This document shows positions 16,947-25,268 of a stretch of DNA of 64,000 bases, piece by piece. The DNA comes from JAPOUP01 sp026708635 (lineage in GTDB: Bacteria; Pseudomonadota; Alphaproteobacteria; Rhodobacterales; Rhodobacteraceae): contig OZ241336.1 of the NCBI GenBank assembly GCA_965200115.1, positions 2,728,001 through 2,792,000 on the forward strand. The letters run 5' to 3'. Numbering within the stretch: position 1 is the first letter of the stretch; the number at the start of each line of letters is the position of its first letter. Position numbers and translations under genes: made by a program. The notes under the pieces are model-generated. The model was not told the origin of the DNA and ran no database searches. It saw nothing but the letters and a program-made list of their open reading frames with translations.

Positions 16947-17956
16947 CAGATGCGCCCCCCGGTCAAGTCGCGCGCGGCGACGAGGATGTCGGAGACTTGG
17001 GGAACGACCGCCTTCTCCAGCTGCGGGTTGTAGGGTATCGGGCTATCGGCCCCGCCTAGGCGCACGATGGGCGCATCGAGAAAGTCGAAGGCGTCGCTTT
17101 CGGCTACCATCGCGGAGACTTCCGCACCGACACCTAGCGTCTTCACCCCTTCGTAGACACATATCAGCCGCCCGGTCTTCCGGACGCTTTCGAGGACCGT
17201 CTCCCGGTCCATCGGTCGGATCGACCGCAGGTCCACGACCTCGGCGTCGATACCCTCCGCGGCAAGGGTTTCCGCAGCCTCGATCGCCCTCCACACCATG
17301 ACCGAGGTCGCGACGATGGTCAAGTTCGCGCCGGTTCGGCGCACCGCGGCCTTGCCGATCGGGGTGGTATAGTAGCCCGCGGGGACATGGCCCTTCATCT
17401 TGTAGAGGATCTTGTGCTCGAAGATCATGACCGGGTCGGAATCTTCTAGGGCGGCCAGGACCAGCCCCTTCGCGTCCTCGGGAACCGAGGGCTGGACGAC
17501 CTTCAGGCCCGGCACGTGGCCAAGCCAGGCCTCGATCGACTGGCTATGCTGGGCCGCCGCGCCGGTGCCCGAACCCGCGGGGAACCGCATGACCACAGGG
17601 ACCGACACAGACCCTCCCAACATGAAGCGCGCCTTGGCGGCCTGGTTGGCGATCTGTTCCATGGCAAGCGCGGCAAAATCGGCAAACTGGAACTCGAAAA
17701 TCGGCTTCATGCCCGTCATCGCAGCACCGACCGCCACGCCCGCTCCGCCGAGTTCGGAAATCGGCGTGTCCATGACTCGGTCCGGGCCGTGCTTCTCAAC
17801 CAGATCGCCGGTGACCTGGAATGCACCGCCGTAGACACCGATGTCCTCGCCCATCAGGAACACGCGGTCGTCGCGGTCGAGCGCAATGTCGAGAGCCTCG
17901 CGAATTGCCTCGGCATAGGAAAGCTCGCGGACCTCCGGTGTACCAAGGGCTTTCAT
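16946..17956 (-). CDS. 2-oxoacid/acetoin dehydrogenase E1 component, beta subunit (second copy)
   Basis: This 336-residue E1 beta contains RVFLMGEDIGVYGGAFQVTG (thiamine-activating Glu), DTPISELGGAGVAVGAAMTG, RFPAGSGTGAAAQHSQSIEA and the C-terminal EVVDLRSIRPMDRETVLESV segment. It overlaps E1 alpha by 4 bases (ATGA) and E2 by one. The AAQHSQSIEAW stretch is of the acetoin or pyruvate dehydrogenase type. It is clearly distinct from the first copy at 2500-3519, which has GAHHSDRPYPML at the same place, so this is not a recent tandem duplication. Confidence 0.92.
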   Translation of the reverse strand: MKALGTPEVRELSYAEAIREALDIALDRDDRVFLMGEDIGVYGGAFQVTGDLVEKHGPDRVMDTPISELGGAGVAVGAAMTGMKPIFEFQFADFAALAMEQIANQAAKARFMLGGSVSVPVVMRFPAGSGTGAAAQHSQSIEAWLGHVPGLKVVQPSVPEDAKGLVLAALEDSDPVMIFEHKILYKMKGHVPAGYYTTPIGKAAVRRTGANLTIVATSVMVWRAIEAAETLAAEGIDAEVVDLRSIRPMDRETVLESVRKTGRLICVYEGVKTLGVGAEVSAMVAESDAFDFLDAPIVRLGGADSPIPYNPQLEKAVVPQVSDILVAARDLTGGRI

Positions 17957-18957
17957 GCGGGCACCCTCTCGGCGTAGACGTACTTGGTGGCCTCTTCAAC
18001 CCTTGGATCGGGGCTTGCGGATGCGAACTCGATGGCTTCCGCGATGGTTTTCGCTGCCGCGTCCTCAAGATCCCTGACGGCCTTACGGGTAATTACCTTG
18101 TGTGCGATCAGGAGATCGGCAAACCGCGGGATCGGGTCCCTTTCCATCCACTGCGTGATCTCTTCCCTAGTACGGTAGCGGTTGCGATCGGATTTCGAGT
18201 GACCGCGCAAACGGTAGGTTCTGGCTTCGACGAGACTCGGGCCTTCGCGGGCCCGTGCCCACGCGACGGAGGCGTCGACGGCCTCGGTGACCGCATTGAA
18301 GTCGTTGCCGTCCACGATGGCGCCCGGCATTGAGTAGGACGTCGCACGATCGGCGATCCGCTTGACCGCCGTTGACCGCTCGGTCGAGGTGGACATGCCG
18401 TAGCCGTTGTTTTCGCAGACGAAAACGACGGGCAATTTCCAGATGGCCGCGATGTTGAGAGATTCGTGGAAGGCACCCTCGTTGCCGGCGCCGTCGCCGA
18501 AAAAGCAGATCGTTACCGCGCCGGTGCCCAGCTTCTTGGCTGAAAGCGCCGCACCGACCGCGATCGGAAAGCCACCGCCGACGATTCCGTTGGCGCCGAG
18601 ATTGCCCTTTGATGGGTCCGCGATGTGCATCGACCCCCCTCGGCCTCGGCAATAACCGGTCTCCTTTCCGAAAAACTCCGCAAACATTCTGCCGAGATCC
18701 GCCCCCTTGGCGATGCAGTGTCCATGGCCGCGATGCGTCGAGGTGATCTTGTCCTCGTCGGTGAGGGCCATGCAGGATCCAACCGCAGAGGCTTCCTGGC
18801 CAATCGACAGGTGCATTGTACCGTGGATGAGGCCGCGCATGTAGCTCTCCTCGGCGCCCTCCTCGAACTTTCGGATGAGGTACATTTTCATCAGCGCCTC
18901 TTTCAGCGCACTCGGCCGGTAGGCGCGGATGACGTAAGGGATGTTGGTCTCAGGCAT
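17953..18957 (-). CDS. 2-oxoacid/acetoin dehydrogenase E1 component, alpha subunit (second copy)
   Basis: The protein of about 334 residues starting MPETNIPYVIRAYRPSALKE has the thiamine-diphosphate motif GDGAGNEGAFHESLNIAAIW leading to CENNGYGMSTSTERS. The upstream STHRGHGHCIAKGADLGRMF and CRGRGGSMHIADPSKG segments are typical of acetoin and pyruvate dehydrogenase alpha subunits. The ATG at 18957 gives an 8-base overlap with the end of the SAF-domain oxidoreductase; an ATG at 18975 is an alternative. The gene is the second of the operon running from about 20152 to 15681. Retention of all key motifs suggests it is functional even though the preceding gene is damaged. Confidence 0.92.
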   Translation of the reverse strand: MPETNIPYVIRAYRPSALKEALMKMYLIRKFEEGAEESYMRGLIHGTMHLSIGQEASAVGSCMALTDEDKITSTHRGHGHCIAKGADLGRMFAEFFGKETGYCRGRGGSMHIADPSKGNLGANGIVGGGFPIAVGAALSAKKLGTGAVTICFFGDGAGNEGAFHESLNIAAIWKLPVVFVCENNGYGMSTSTERSTAVKRIADRATSYSMPGAIVDGNDFNAVTEAVDASVAWARAREGPSLVEARTYRLRGHSKSDRNRYRTREEITQWMERDPIPRFADLLIAHKVITRKAVRDLEDAAAKTIAEAIEFASASPDPRVEEATKYVYAERVPA

Positions 18958-20152
18958 GGTACAGTGACCTTCCATAGATCATACGATACTGCAGGCGGCG
19001 CAGGTCGACGATGCGGACAGCCGCAGGGACGGTGACGTTATCGGTGGTGATGAGTGCGCCCTTCGCGACCGGCCCGTCGACGGTTGCGTAGGCCGGCAGG
19101 GATCGCCTTTGCCGACCGCGCGCGCGATGCGTCCATAGCCCATGCGCTATAGGAGAATTCGCTGATCTGATCGAGCATTTCGCCCGGCGCGAGATCCTTC
19201 TTGGTGAGCGCGCGAACCTCCACGACCGGCCTTCCATGGTGACCATGTCGGCCTTGCCGTAAAGCACCGCGCGGGCGCAGGTCAGCGGCACCTCCAGCGA
19301 GGTCAGGTCGTAGGGACAAATGAACTCGAGATAGGGCCCGTCGCCCATCTTGAGATCCTTCATCCGATTTTGCACGCGGGGATGTTCAGCCTCGACAATG
19401 ACGAAGACCCCTGGCGACACGTCCTCACCGACGGAATAGTCGACCCGCCCGATGTCGGACAGTATCCCGCCGTCTCTTTGCGGAAACGGAACCTTGGCAA
19501 GCTTCCCTGGCCCAGCGGCCGGGCCATGCATTCCGTCAACGTTGGGGACCGGCCCGGTCGCGTTGGCGATCGCGGAAATTTCGACAATGGTCTTTGAGTC
19601 GTCGTCGAACTCAACCAGAAGGCGCGGGTTCATGTGCCGCGCCTTCGCCCCGGCCTCGTAGGCGTCCGACGTCTCGTCAACGGCAAGGGGGTTGTTCTTG
19701 CCCCTGCCCGCGCAGATGATTTTGTGGCGCATTGCGCTGACGAACTCGATAAGTTCCATGCACGACGACGGCTCGTCGCCCGCACCAAGCGAATGGACGA
19801 CGCCCAAGCGGTCGGCCGCGCGCCTCGGATAGCAGCCTATGGTGACTTCTGCATCTATGTTCATCATCACGAGGTGCTTCCCACGCTCAATGGCATCGTT
19901 TAGCGCGTCGGCTGTCGCCACATCCACGCTGTGGCCCCCTTCCCGGAAAGCGATTTCGACAGAGCGATGCGCGGCCGCGTGATTGATTTCGGAGATGGCG
20001 GCGATATCCGCGCCATCCATCACTCCGGCGCGGGTCACGATGGCGTCGCCCATCTCGCCCGAACCGATCAAGTCGATGCAAACCGAGCGACTGGCCTCGG
20101 AGCGCGAACGAGGATCCCTGGCCAGTCCGGAAAGCACGATGTTCGATGTCAT
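18950..20152 (-). pseudogene. NAD(P)-dependent homoserine-dehydrogenase-like oxidoreductase with SAF domain, frame-damaged
   Basis: The frame encodes a homoserine-dehydrogenase-like oxidoreductase with a C-terminal SAF domain: Rossmann start IDLIGSGEMGDAIVTRAGVM, then VVHSLGAGDEPSSCMELIEF, CAGRGKNNPLAVDE and LTCARAVLYGKADM, and the SAF end ATVDGPVAKGALITTDNVT. Between about 19230 and 19090 the true protein (VVEVRALTKKDLAPGEMLDQ and so on) lies in another frame. One C appears to be missing near 19228 (GGCCGGTC for GGCCCGGTC) and one T to be extra near 19089, so the frame is restored. In addition, DALNDAIERGKHLVMM joins where I recall about 40-50 more residues in relatives, so part of the Rossmann domain may be gone. 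Sequencing error can explain the indels but hardly the deletion. Confidence 0.7.
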
Positions 20153-20195
20153 GCGGGGTCCTCGCGGATCGTGAGCGTCGTAAACTGCAACTGAA

Positions 20196-20208
20196 CTTTC
20201 GTATCGTC
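20196..20208. promoter_or_regulatory. CTTTCGTATCGTC motif shared with the regulator promoter
   Basis: This 13-bp sequence matches 12 of 13 bases of CTTTTGTATCGTC at 14494-14506, beside the SorC-type regulator. Here it lies 44 bp upstream of the SAF-domain oxidoreductase start and in the divergent region before the PfkB gene. Two copies in two divergent promoter regions of one catabolic district suggest a common operator. The inverted arm seen at the first site is weaker here (ACAAATTC). Confidence 0.4.
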
Positions 20209-20407
20209 ACAAATTCAAATGTATGGACAAATGCCCCTCATCGCAATGCAAATCTTCACGAGGAAGACCGCTGACCGGCAGAAATCATGAACAATCATGT
20301 GGCGCGCTATGGATTTGACTCTAGAAATCACCAATACAATAGTCTTCTATTGCAAAACTATGTGCGAGCCGAGATCCAAGACCGGCCACGGACGAATCGG
20401 GAGACCG

Positions 20408-21355
20408 ATGATGATCTTTGACTACACCGCACTCGGATTTCACACCTTCGACGCGCTTTGTCGTCCGGTAACCGAGATCCCCCGGGGCGGCAACACGCAT
20501 TTCGTGGAAGATTTCGCGCTCGCGGTGTCCGGCGCGGCCGGGGCGGCGGCCGTCGCCGCGGCCAAGTACGGGCTGAGAGTTCAGGCCGTGGGCGGCGTCG
20601 GTCCGGACTTGATGGGAGAATGGGTGCTGCGCAGGATGGCCGACTTCAACATCGACACCGAGATGATGCAGCTCTGCGAGGGCCACTGCACGTCATCGAG
20701 CATCGTCACGACCCGCTCCAACGGCCAGCGTCCGGCGCTGCACAAAAAGGGTGCGACCGGCGGGTTCTTCGTCGACGACAGCCAGATTGATCGGGTCCTC
20801 GACACGAAGATACTGCACATCGGCGGCGTCGGGCTGATGGACCGGATGGACGCGGGCCGCAATGCCGAAGTCGCCGCCGAGGCAAAGAGGCGGGGCTGCA
20901 CCACAACGCTTGATGTATTTGCCTCGACATCCGACGACCTGAAGCTGGTGAAGCCCCTTCTGGAGAACACGGACTACTTCATGCCCTCCGAAGAGGAGGC
21001 CATGGCACTTTCCGGCCTCACCAATTTCGAGGACATCGCACAGTTCCTGCTGGACCAGGGCACGGGAGCGGTGATTCTGACGCTCGGCGCCGACGGCGCG
21101 ATGTACCGCGACCAGAACGGAACTAAGGTCGACGTCCCGGCGTTCAATGTCGACGTGGTCTGCACCTGTGGTTGTGGTGACTGCTTCAATGCGGGGTTTG
21201 CCACGGGTCTTCATCTCGGACATTCCATTGAGCACTGCGTGCGGCTTGGCCAGGCCACCTCCGCGCAGAACGCCATGGGGCTGGGCAGCCAGGCAGTCGT
21301 CAGTTCGCTTGAGGCAACGATGAATTTCATGGAAGAAACACCGACCCGGGGCTAG
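20408..21355 (+). CDS. PfkB-family sugar kinase
   Basis: The 315-residue protein is a ribokinase/PfkB-family kinase. The N-terminal substrate-binding part has GGNTHFVEDFALAVSGAAGA and AVGGVGPDLMGEW. The C-terminal signature is TCGCGDCFNAGFATGL with the catalytic Asp258, in place of the usual DTTGAGDxF; the anion-hole Ala is replaced by Cys256, which is unusual but keeps both glycines. The start MMIFDYTALGFHTFDALC at 20408 (or ATG 20411) follows GGGAGACC. It is divergent from the SAF-domain oxidoreductase, with the shared regulatory motif between them. It probably phosphorylates a sugar or sugar acid of the same pathway. Confidence 0.87.
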   Translation: MMIFDYTALGFHTFDALCRPVTEIPRGGNTHFVEDFALAVSGAAGAAAVAAAKYGLRVQAVGGVGPDLMGEWVLRRMADFNIDTEMMQLCEGHCTSSSIVTTRSNGQRPALHKKGATGGFFVDDSQIDRVLDTKILHIGGVGLMDRMDAGRNAEVAAEAKRRGCTTTLDVFASTSDDLKLVKPLLENTDYFMPSEEEAMALSGLTNFEDIAQFLLDQGTGAVILTLGADGAMYRDQNGTKVDVPAFNVDVVCTCGCGDCFNAGFATGLHLGHSIEHCVRLGQATSAQNAMGLGSQAVVSSLEATMNFMEETPTRG

Positions 21356-21586
21356 ATTCCGGCCCTGCCCGCTCAGGCTGGTTCGACGCAACCAAACGGC
21401 CAGATCTTCACCCTTTTCGCAGTGATGCCGCTCCAGTACATTTTCCGGCGGCTGGCGAGCCTTTCCGCGATGGGCGAGCGCAAATCCTCCAGACTGCCGG
21501 CAACGCCACGCCCAGACCGCTACGAGCCTATCGACATCCCACACCTATATAGATGATCCTATTCACGCCTTTTCTCACCGATGGCG

Positions 21587-22006
21587 TCAAGCATCTGGAT
21601 TGCCCAGTTGAGCCTTTCGGGCACCTGCCAGACTTTCTTCTTGCCCGGCAAGGGTTGGCGGGGGTTTGGGGTGGGAACCGACGAGGCGCCCGAGATCGAT
21701 GACAACGGCATGAATGTCGGGCACCTGCCCTACGACGTTCCGGTGGCCCCGCGATTCCAGCATCGCGTGAAGCGGGTCGATGTCTTCCTCCGGGAACACC
21801 TTGGTCGCCAGAGTTTCCGGGCGCTCCCGCGCGAGGACGGTGATGTCGGCGACATGGACAGCGGTGACCGCGTCGACGGCTAGGCACTTGCGCAGGTCGT
21901 CGGCGCTGTCCAGCTGGCAGTCCTTGATCCGGGTCCCGGTCTTCAGGGTCCGGAACCAGGTTTCCAAATACTGAAAGCATAGCGCGTGGCTACGGGAGTC
22001 GATCAA
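21587..22006 (-). pseudogene. IS4-family (IS50/Tn5-like) transposase, C-terminal remnant
   Basis: About 135 residues resemble the C-terminal end of Tn5/IS50-like IS4 transposases: FQYLETWFRTLKTGTRIKD with the YREK-type region, QLDSADDLRKCLAVDAVTAV, HVADITVLARERPETLATKV and the terminal GQEESLAGARKAQ. The N-terminal three quarters, including two catalytic aspartates, are absent. The remnant ends inside the last codons of the TlpA-family gene. The 231 bp between the PfkB stop and this fragment show nothing recognisable. Confidence 0.75.
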
Positions 22007-22575
22007 TAAGGTTCAACCAGTGCTCTCACGATGGCCCGCGCACCGGGACTTGACCAGTCCGCGCCTCCTTGGAGACGGGCGACTTCCTGCCCGCCCGCGT
22101 CCACGATCACGCTTACCGGAAGGCCGAAAACCCCCATTTCGCGGGCAAGCGCCTGGCCGTCGTCCCTGTAACGGGGTAGCGCGGTGACGCCTACGCTCTC
22201 GAAGAACCGACGGATCGCCGCGGGCCGGTGGCGGCCGGTGGCGACGGTGACGACCTGGAAGCGCTCGCCGCCGAATTCGCGCTGCAGCGCGTCAAGCGCG
22301 GGCATTTCCTCACGGCAGGGCGCGCACCAGGTGGCCCAGAAATTCAGCAGCAGGTGTCGCCCCCTGAACCCTTCAAGCGTCAGTTCCCGCCCGTCCCCGT
22401 CCCGAAACGCGGCCCCGGAGACCGGTTTTGGCTCGGCGTGTACCACCAGCTTCCGCATCTCTCCCTGCCGCAGGGCCTCCAGTCCCGAGATATCGGCCAT
22501 GCCGGCTCCGGCCAGGCCGATGTTTGCAGCGAGCGGCAGCGCTATGTAGAGAATGACTCGGTTGATCCAGTCCAT
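22003..22575 (-). CDS. TlpA-family periplasmic thiol-disulfide reductase
   Basis: The 190-residue protein has an N-terminal signal or anchor (RVILYIALPLAANIGLAGAG) and a thioredoxin domain with the redox motif FWATWCAPCREEMPALD (Cys84, Cys87). The cis-proline region is GVFGLPVSVIVDAGGQEV. TlpA-type proteins reduce disulfides in the periplasm, often for cytochrome maturation. It is divergent from argH with only 23 bp between the two starts, an arrangement I recall from Rhodobacterales genomes. Promoters for both must lie within the opposite gene. The last 4 bases overlap the transposase remnant, so the natural C-terminus may have been slightly altered. Confidence 0.88.
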   Translation of the reverse strand: MDWINRVILYIALPLAANIGLAGAGMADISGLEALRQGEMRKLVVHAEPKPVSGAAFRDGDGRELTLEGFRGRHLLLNFWATWCAPCREEMPALDALQREFGGERFQVVTVATGRHRPAAIRRFFESVGVTALPRYRDDGQALAREMGVFGLPVSVIVDAGGQEVARLQGGADWSSPGARAIVRALVEPY

Positions 22576-22598
22576 GAAGATGCTCCCGGGGGTTGCAG

Positions 22599-23990
22599 AT
22601 GTCCAACGATAGCCCGAACGAAATGTGGGGCGGCAGGTTTGCGGAAGGCCCCGACGCCGTCATGAGGGCGATAAACACTTCGATCGGAGTCGACCGGCGG
22701 CTTGCCGGCCACGACATACGTGGCTCCCGCGCCCACGCCGCGATGCTCGCCGCCCGGGGGATAATCCCGCATAGCGACGCGCGGGCGATCCGGGAAGGCC
22801 TGCTCACGGTCTTGTCAGAAATCGAAAGCGGTGACTTCACGTTCTCGGAGGCCCTGGAGGACATTCACATGAATGTCGAGAGCCGACTGAAGGAGATCAT
22901 AGGGGAACCGGCGGGGCGACTGCATACCGCCCGCTCACGCAACGACCAAGTGGCCACCGACTTCCGGATGTGGGTGCGCGATCAGCTGGACGCGCTGGAC
23001 GGCGCGCTAAAAAGCCTGTCGCTCGCCCTGATCTCGCGGGCCGAGGCGGGCGCCGACTGGGTGATGCCGGGTTTCACCCATCTCCAGGTCGCGCAGCCGG
23101 TTACGTGGGGCCATCACATGCTGGCCTACGTCGAGATGTTCGCCCGTGACATGGGACGGTTTTCGGATGCGCGCAGGCGGATGAACGAATGTCCTCTCGG
23201 CGCCGCCGCCCTCGCGGGCACCTCCTTTCCCATTGACAGGGAAATGACGGCCAGGGCGCTGGGATTTGACCGGCCCAGCGCCAACTCCATCGACGCGGTC
23301 AGCGACAGGGATTTCGCGCTCGAATTCCTGTCGGCGGCATCGATCTGCTCGGTGCATCTCTCGCGTCTGGCCGAGGAACTGGTGATCTGGTCCACGGCCC
23401 AGTTCCGTTTCGTGGAAATGTCGGACAGGTTCTCGACGGGCTCGTCGATCATGCCGCAGAAAAAAAACCCCGACGCCGCCGAACTGGTACGCGCGAAATC
23501 CGGGCGCGTGCTTGGAGCGACGGTTTCCCTGTTCACCGTGATGAAGGGCCTTCCACTGACCTATTCGAAAGACATGCAGGAGGACAAGCAACAGGTCTTC
23601 GACGCGGCCGACTCACTTACGCTCGCTATCGCGGCGATGGAGGGAATAGTGCGGGACATGGGCGTGAACGCCGCAGAGCTGGAAGCCGCGGCGGCGACCG
23701 GATATTCCACCGCGACCGACCTCGCCGACTGGTTGGTCCGCGAGCGGGGCCTGCCTTTCCGGGATGCCCATCGCGTCACCGGCGCGCTTGTGGCCCTCGC
23801 CGAATCAAAACGGTGTGGCCTGCGGGATCTTTCGCTCGGGGACATGGCGTCGGTGTACGCGGATATTGATGAAGGGGTCTTCGACGTATTGGAACCCCGA
23901 ATGTCCGTGGCCAGCAGAACGAGCCTCGGCGGCACGGCACCGGCGCGGGTGCGGGAGGAGATCATGCGGTGGAAAGAGGTTCTGGGATGA
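22599..23990 (+). CDS. argH: Argininosuccinate lyase
   Basis: The 463-residue protein is argininosuccinate lyase, which splits argininosuccinate into arginine and fumarate in the last step of arginine synthesis. It has MWGGRFAEGPDAVMRAINTS at the N-terminus, the active-site HTARSRNDQVATDFRMWVRD segment, FTHLQVAQPVTWGHHMLAY, and the fumarase-superfamily signature GSSIMPQKKNPDAAELVRAK. The ATG at 22599 follows GGGGG at a suitable distance; a TTG two codons earlier is unlikely. Length is normal and the gene looks intact. It overlaps the downstream lipoprotein gene by 4 bases. Confidence 0.97.
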   Translation: MSNDSPNEMWGGRFAEGPDAVMRAINTSIGVDRRLAGHDIRGSRAHAAMLAARGIIPHSDARAIREGLLTVLSEIESGDFTFSEALEDIHMNVESRLKEIIGEPAGRLHTARSRNDQVATDFRMWVRDQLDALDGALKSLSLALISRAEAGADWVMPGFTHLQVAQPVTWGHHMLAYVEMFARDMGRFSDARRRMNECPLGAAALAGTSFPIDREMTARALGFDRPSANSIDAVSDRDFALEFLSAASICSVHLSRLAEELVIWSTAQFRFVEMSDRFSTGSSIMPQKKNPDAAELVRAKSGRVLGATVSLFTVMKGLPLTYSKDMQEDKQQVFDAADSLTLAIAAMEGIVRDMGVNAAELEAAAATGYSTATDLADWLVRERGLPFRDAHRVTGALVALAESKRCGLRDLSLGDMASVYADIDEGVFDVLEPRMSVASRTSLGGTAPARVREEIMRWKEVLG

Positions 23991-24133
23991 GAGCGTTGGT
24001 CGCATGCGCCGTGTCGGCCGCAATCCTATGCTCATGCGGAGCCGATGGTCCTCCGGTACCCCTTCGCTCGGGCGAGGTAGCGGCGGCCTCCCATGACGGC
24101 GATGGCGGCAAGGAGTTTCCGGTCCGAAGATAG
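23987..24133 (+). CDS. Small lipoprotein downstream of argH
   Basis: A 48-residue protein, MRALVACAVSAAILCSCGAD and so on, begins in the argH stop codon (ATGA overlap). It has a basic start, a short hydrophobic segment and a lipobox LCSC with Cys17 as the lipidated residue, followed by GADGPPVPLR. In many Rhodobacterales a short lipoprotein with CGADGxPxxP after the cysteine lies between argH and lysA, and this is its counterpart. Here no lysA follows; a minus-strand operon begins instead. Function is unknown. Confidence 0.75.
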   Translation: MRALVACAVSAAILCSCGADGPPVPLRSGEVAAASHDGDGGKEFPVRR

Positions 24134-24178
24134 GTCGGGCCGATGCGGACCGAAGCTTTCCCGGCATCGGCTGCCCCT

Positions 24179-24193
24179 GACCGCCTTGCGGTC
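24179..24193. terminator. Short hairpin between convergent genes
   Basis: GACCGC-CTT-GCGGTC forms a perfect 6-bp stem with a 3-base loop between the lipoprotein stop (24133) and the minus-strand SnoaL gene stop (24246). Its place between convergent genes fits a bidirectional terminator, but there is no T-tract on either side. Confidence 0.35.
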
Positions 24194-24245
24194 GGCGCAA
24201 TGGCCCATATGGCCGGTCCGCGGGGTTACCCGGACCCGATGGCAG

Positions 24246-25268
24246 TTACCTGATCTCGTCATCGACACGAAATCCCGTCGTCCGACCCAGAACGTCAAGG
24301 CCCTGCAGGTTCCAGAAGTGCAGTAAATCGATGAAGACCCAGTTCTCCGTGAGCCTGTCGGCCTCACGCCGGTACATGTCGATTACGCGCATGTCGGCTT
24401 CCTGGCCGTTGGCCGGCATCCCCATGAAACCACCCCCATGAGTGAGCGTCAGGTTCGGCCAGCCGAAGAAGCCGCCGAAATGGCCTTCCGAAATACTCGC
24501 GACGTGCCCATTGAACCGTCGCGTGCCGAAGGCCTTGCGGAACGGTCCCGAATGCTGGCGGGCGTAACGCGGTATCGTGTAGGTCGCGCCAATCCCGGCT
24601 GGCCCCCACCAGATCATGTCCTCGTTCCAGCCGCGGCGAAGCTCTTCGACCAAAGGTTCCGTTCGTCCTCCGCTCCAACTGGCGATGTCCTGGATCATCG
24701 CGTCAATGGCGGCCTGGGTGGCCTCGCCCTCCTCCATCGGCTGCGGGTCGAACAGTAGACCGTCATGGGTCATCGGGCCCGGCTGGATCAGGTGCGCTCC
24801 GGTCTGCGGAGGGAACGGGTCCATACCGGCCTGGATCATCAGGTGCGGAATGTCGAAAAACATCGCGGTCTCGGCGATACGGTCTCCCTCCACCCGATGG
24901 AACGCGGCATATCTGAGCATCGCTATCTTTTCCGTGGCCCTGATCCCGAGCCATGCGGAGTCGAGAAGGCCCATCAGGTGGCCCATGGTTCCGACCCATA
25001 CGGTCCGGCCGTCGTCGATCCGGTTGTAGCCCGCAAAAAACAGGTCGAGACGCCGTTGCATCGACGTGAGGGCGGCCTTCAGCGGTGCCCAGAACCTTTC
25101 GGCCACCGGTCCCGGTCCCCGGATCTCCCCGAAAGGATGGAACCCTTTCCATATTAGGTCCTGGGCGCAATGGTCCGTCATAACCCGAACGCAGTTCTCC
25201 GGGGCCGCCCCGTCGAGCGAGTCGTAGAATGTCCGGACGACGGATTTGGCGTCCTGAAGGTCGGTCAT
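24246..25268 (-). CDS. SnoaL-like (NTF2-fold) protein, third in tandem
   Basis: The 340-residue protein contains two NTF2/SnoaL-type halves (about 1-160 and 190-330). They are marked by FYDSLDGAAPENCVRVMTDH, then WVGTMGHLMGLLDSAWLG, AAFHRVEGDRIAETAMFFDI and, near the end, MRVIDMYRREADRLTENWVF followed by IDLLHFWNLQGLDVLGR. SnoaL-like proteins include polyketide cyclases, limonene-epoxide hydrolases and many uncharacterised enzymes. It shares long stretches with the next gene upstream (FGGFFGWP, GGGFMGMPA, HLMGL), so the pair arose by duplication. The genes overlap by 4 bases. The three SnoaL genes follow importer genes, so they probably process the imported compound. The reaction is unknown. 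Confidence 0.78.
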   Translation of the reverse strand: MTDLQDAKSVVRTFYDSLDGAAPENCVRVMTDHCAQDLIWKGFHPFGEIRGPGPVAERFWAPLKAALTSMQRRLDLFFAGYNRIDDGRTVWVGTMGHLMGLLDSAWLGIRATEKIAMLRYAAFHRVEGDRIAETAMFFDIPHLMIQAGMDPFPPQTGAHLIQPGPMTHDGLLFDPQPMEEGEATQAAIDAMIQDIASWSGGRTEPLVEELRRGWNEDMIWWGPAGIGATYTIPRYARQHSGPFRKAFGTRRFNGHVASISEGHFGGFFGWPNLTLTHGGGFMGMPANGQEADMRVIDMYRREADRLTENWVFIDLLHFWNLQGLDVLGRTTGFRVDDEIR

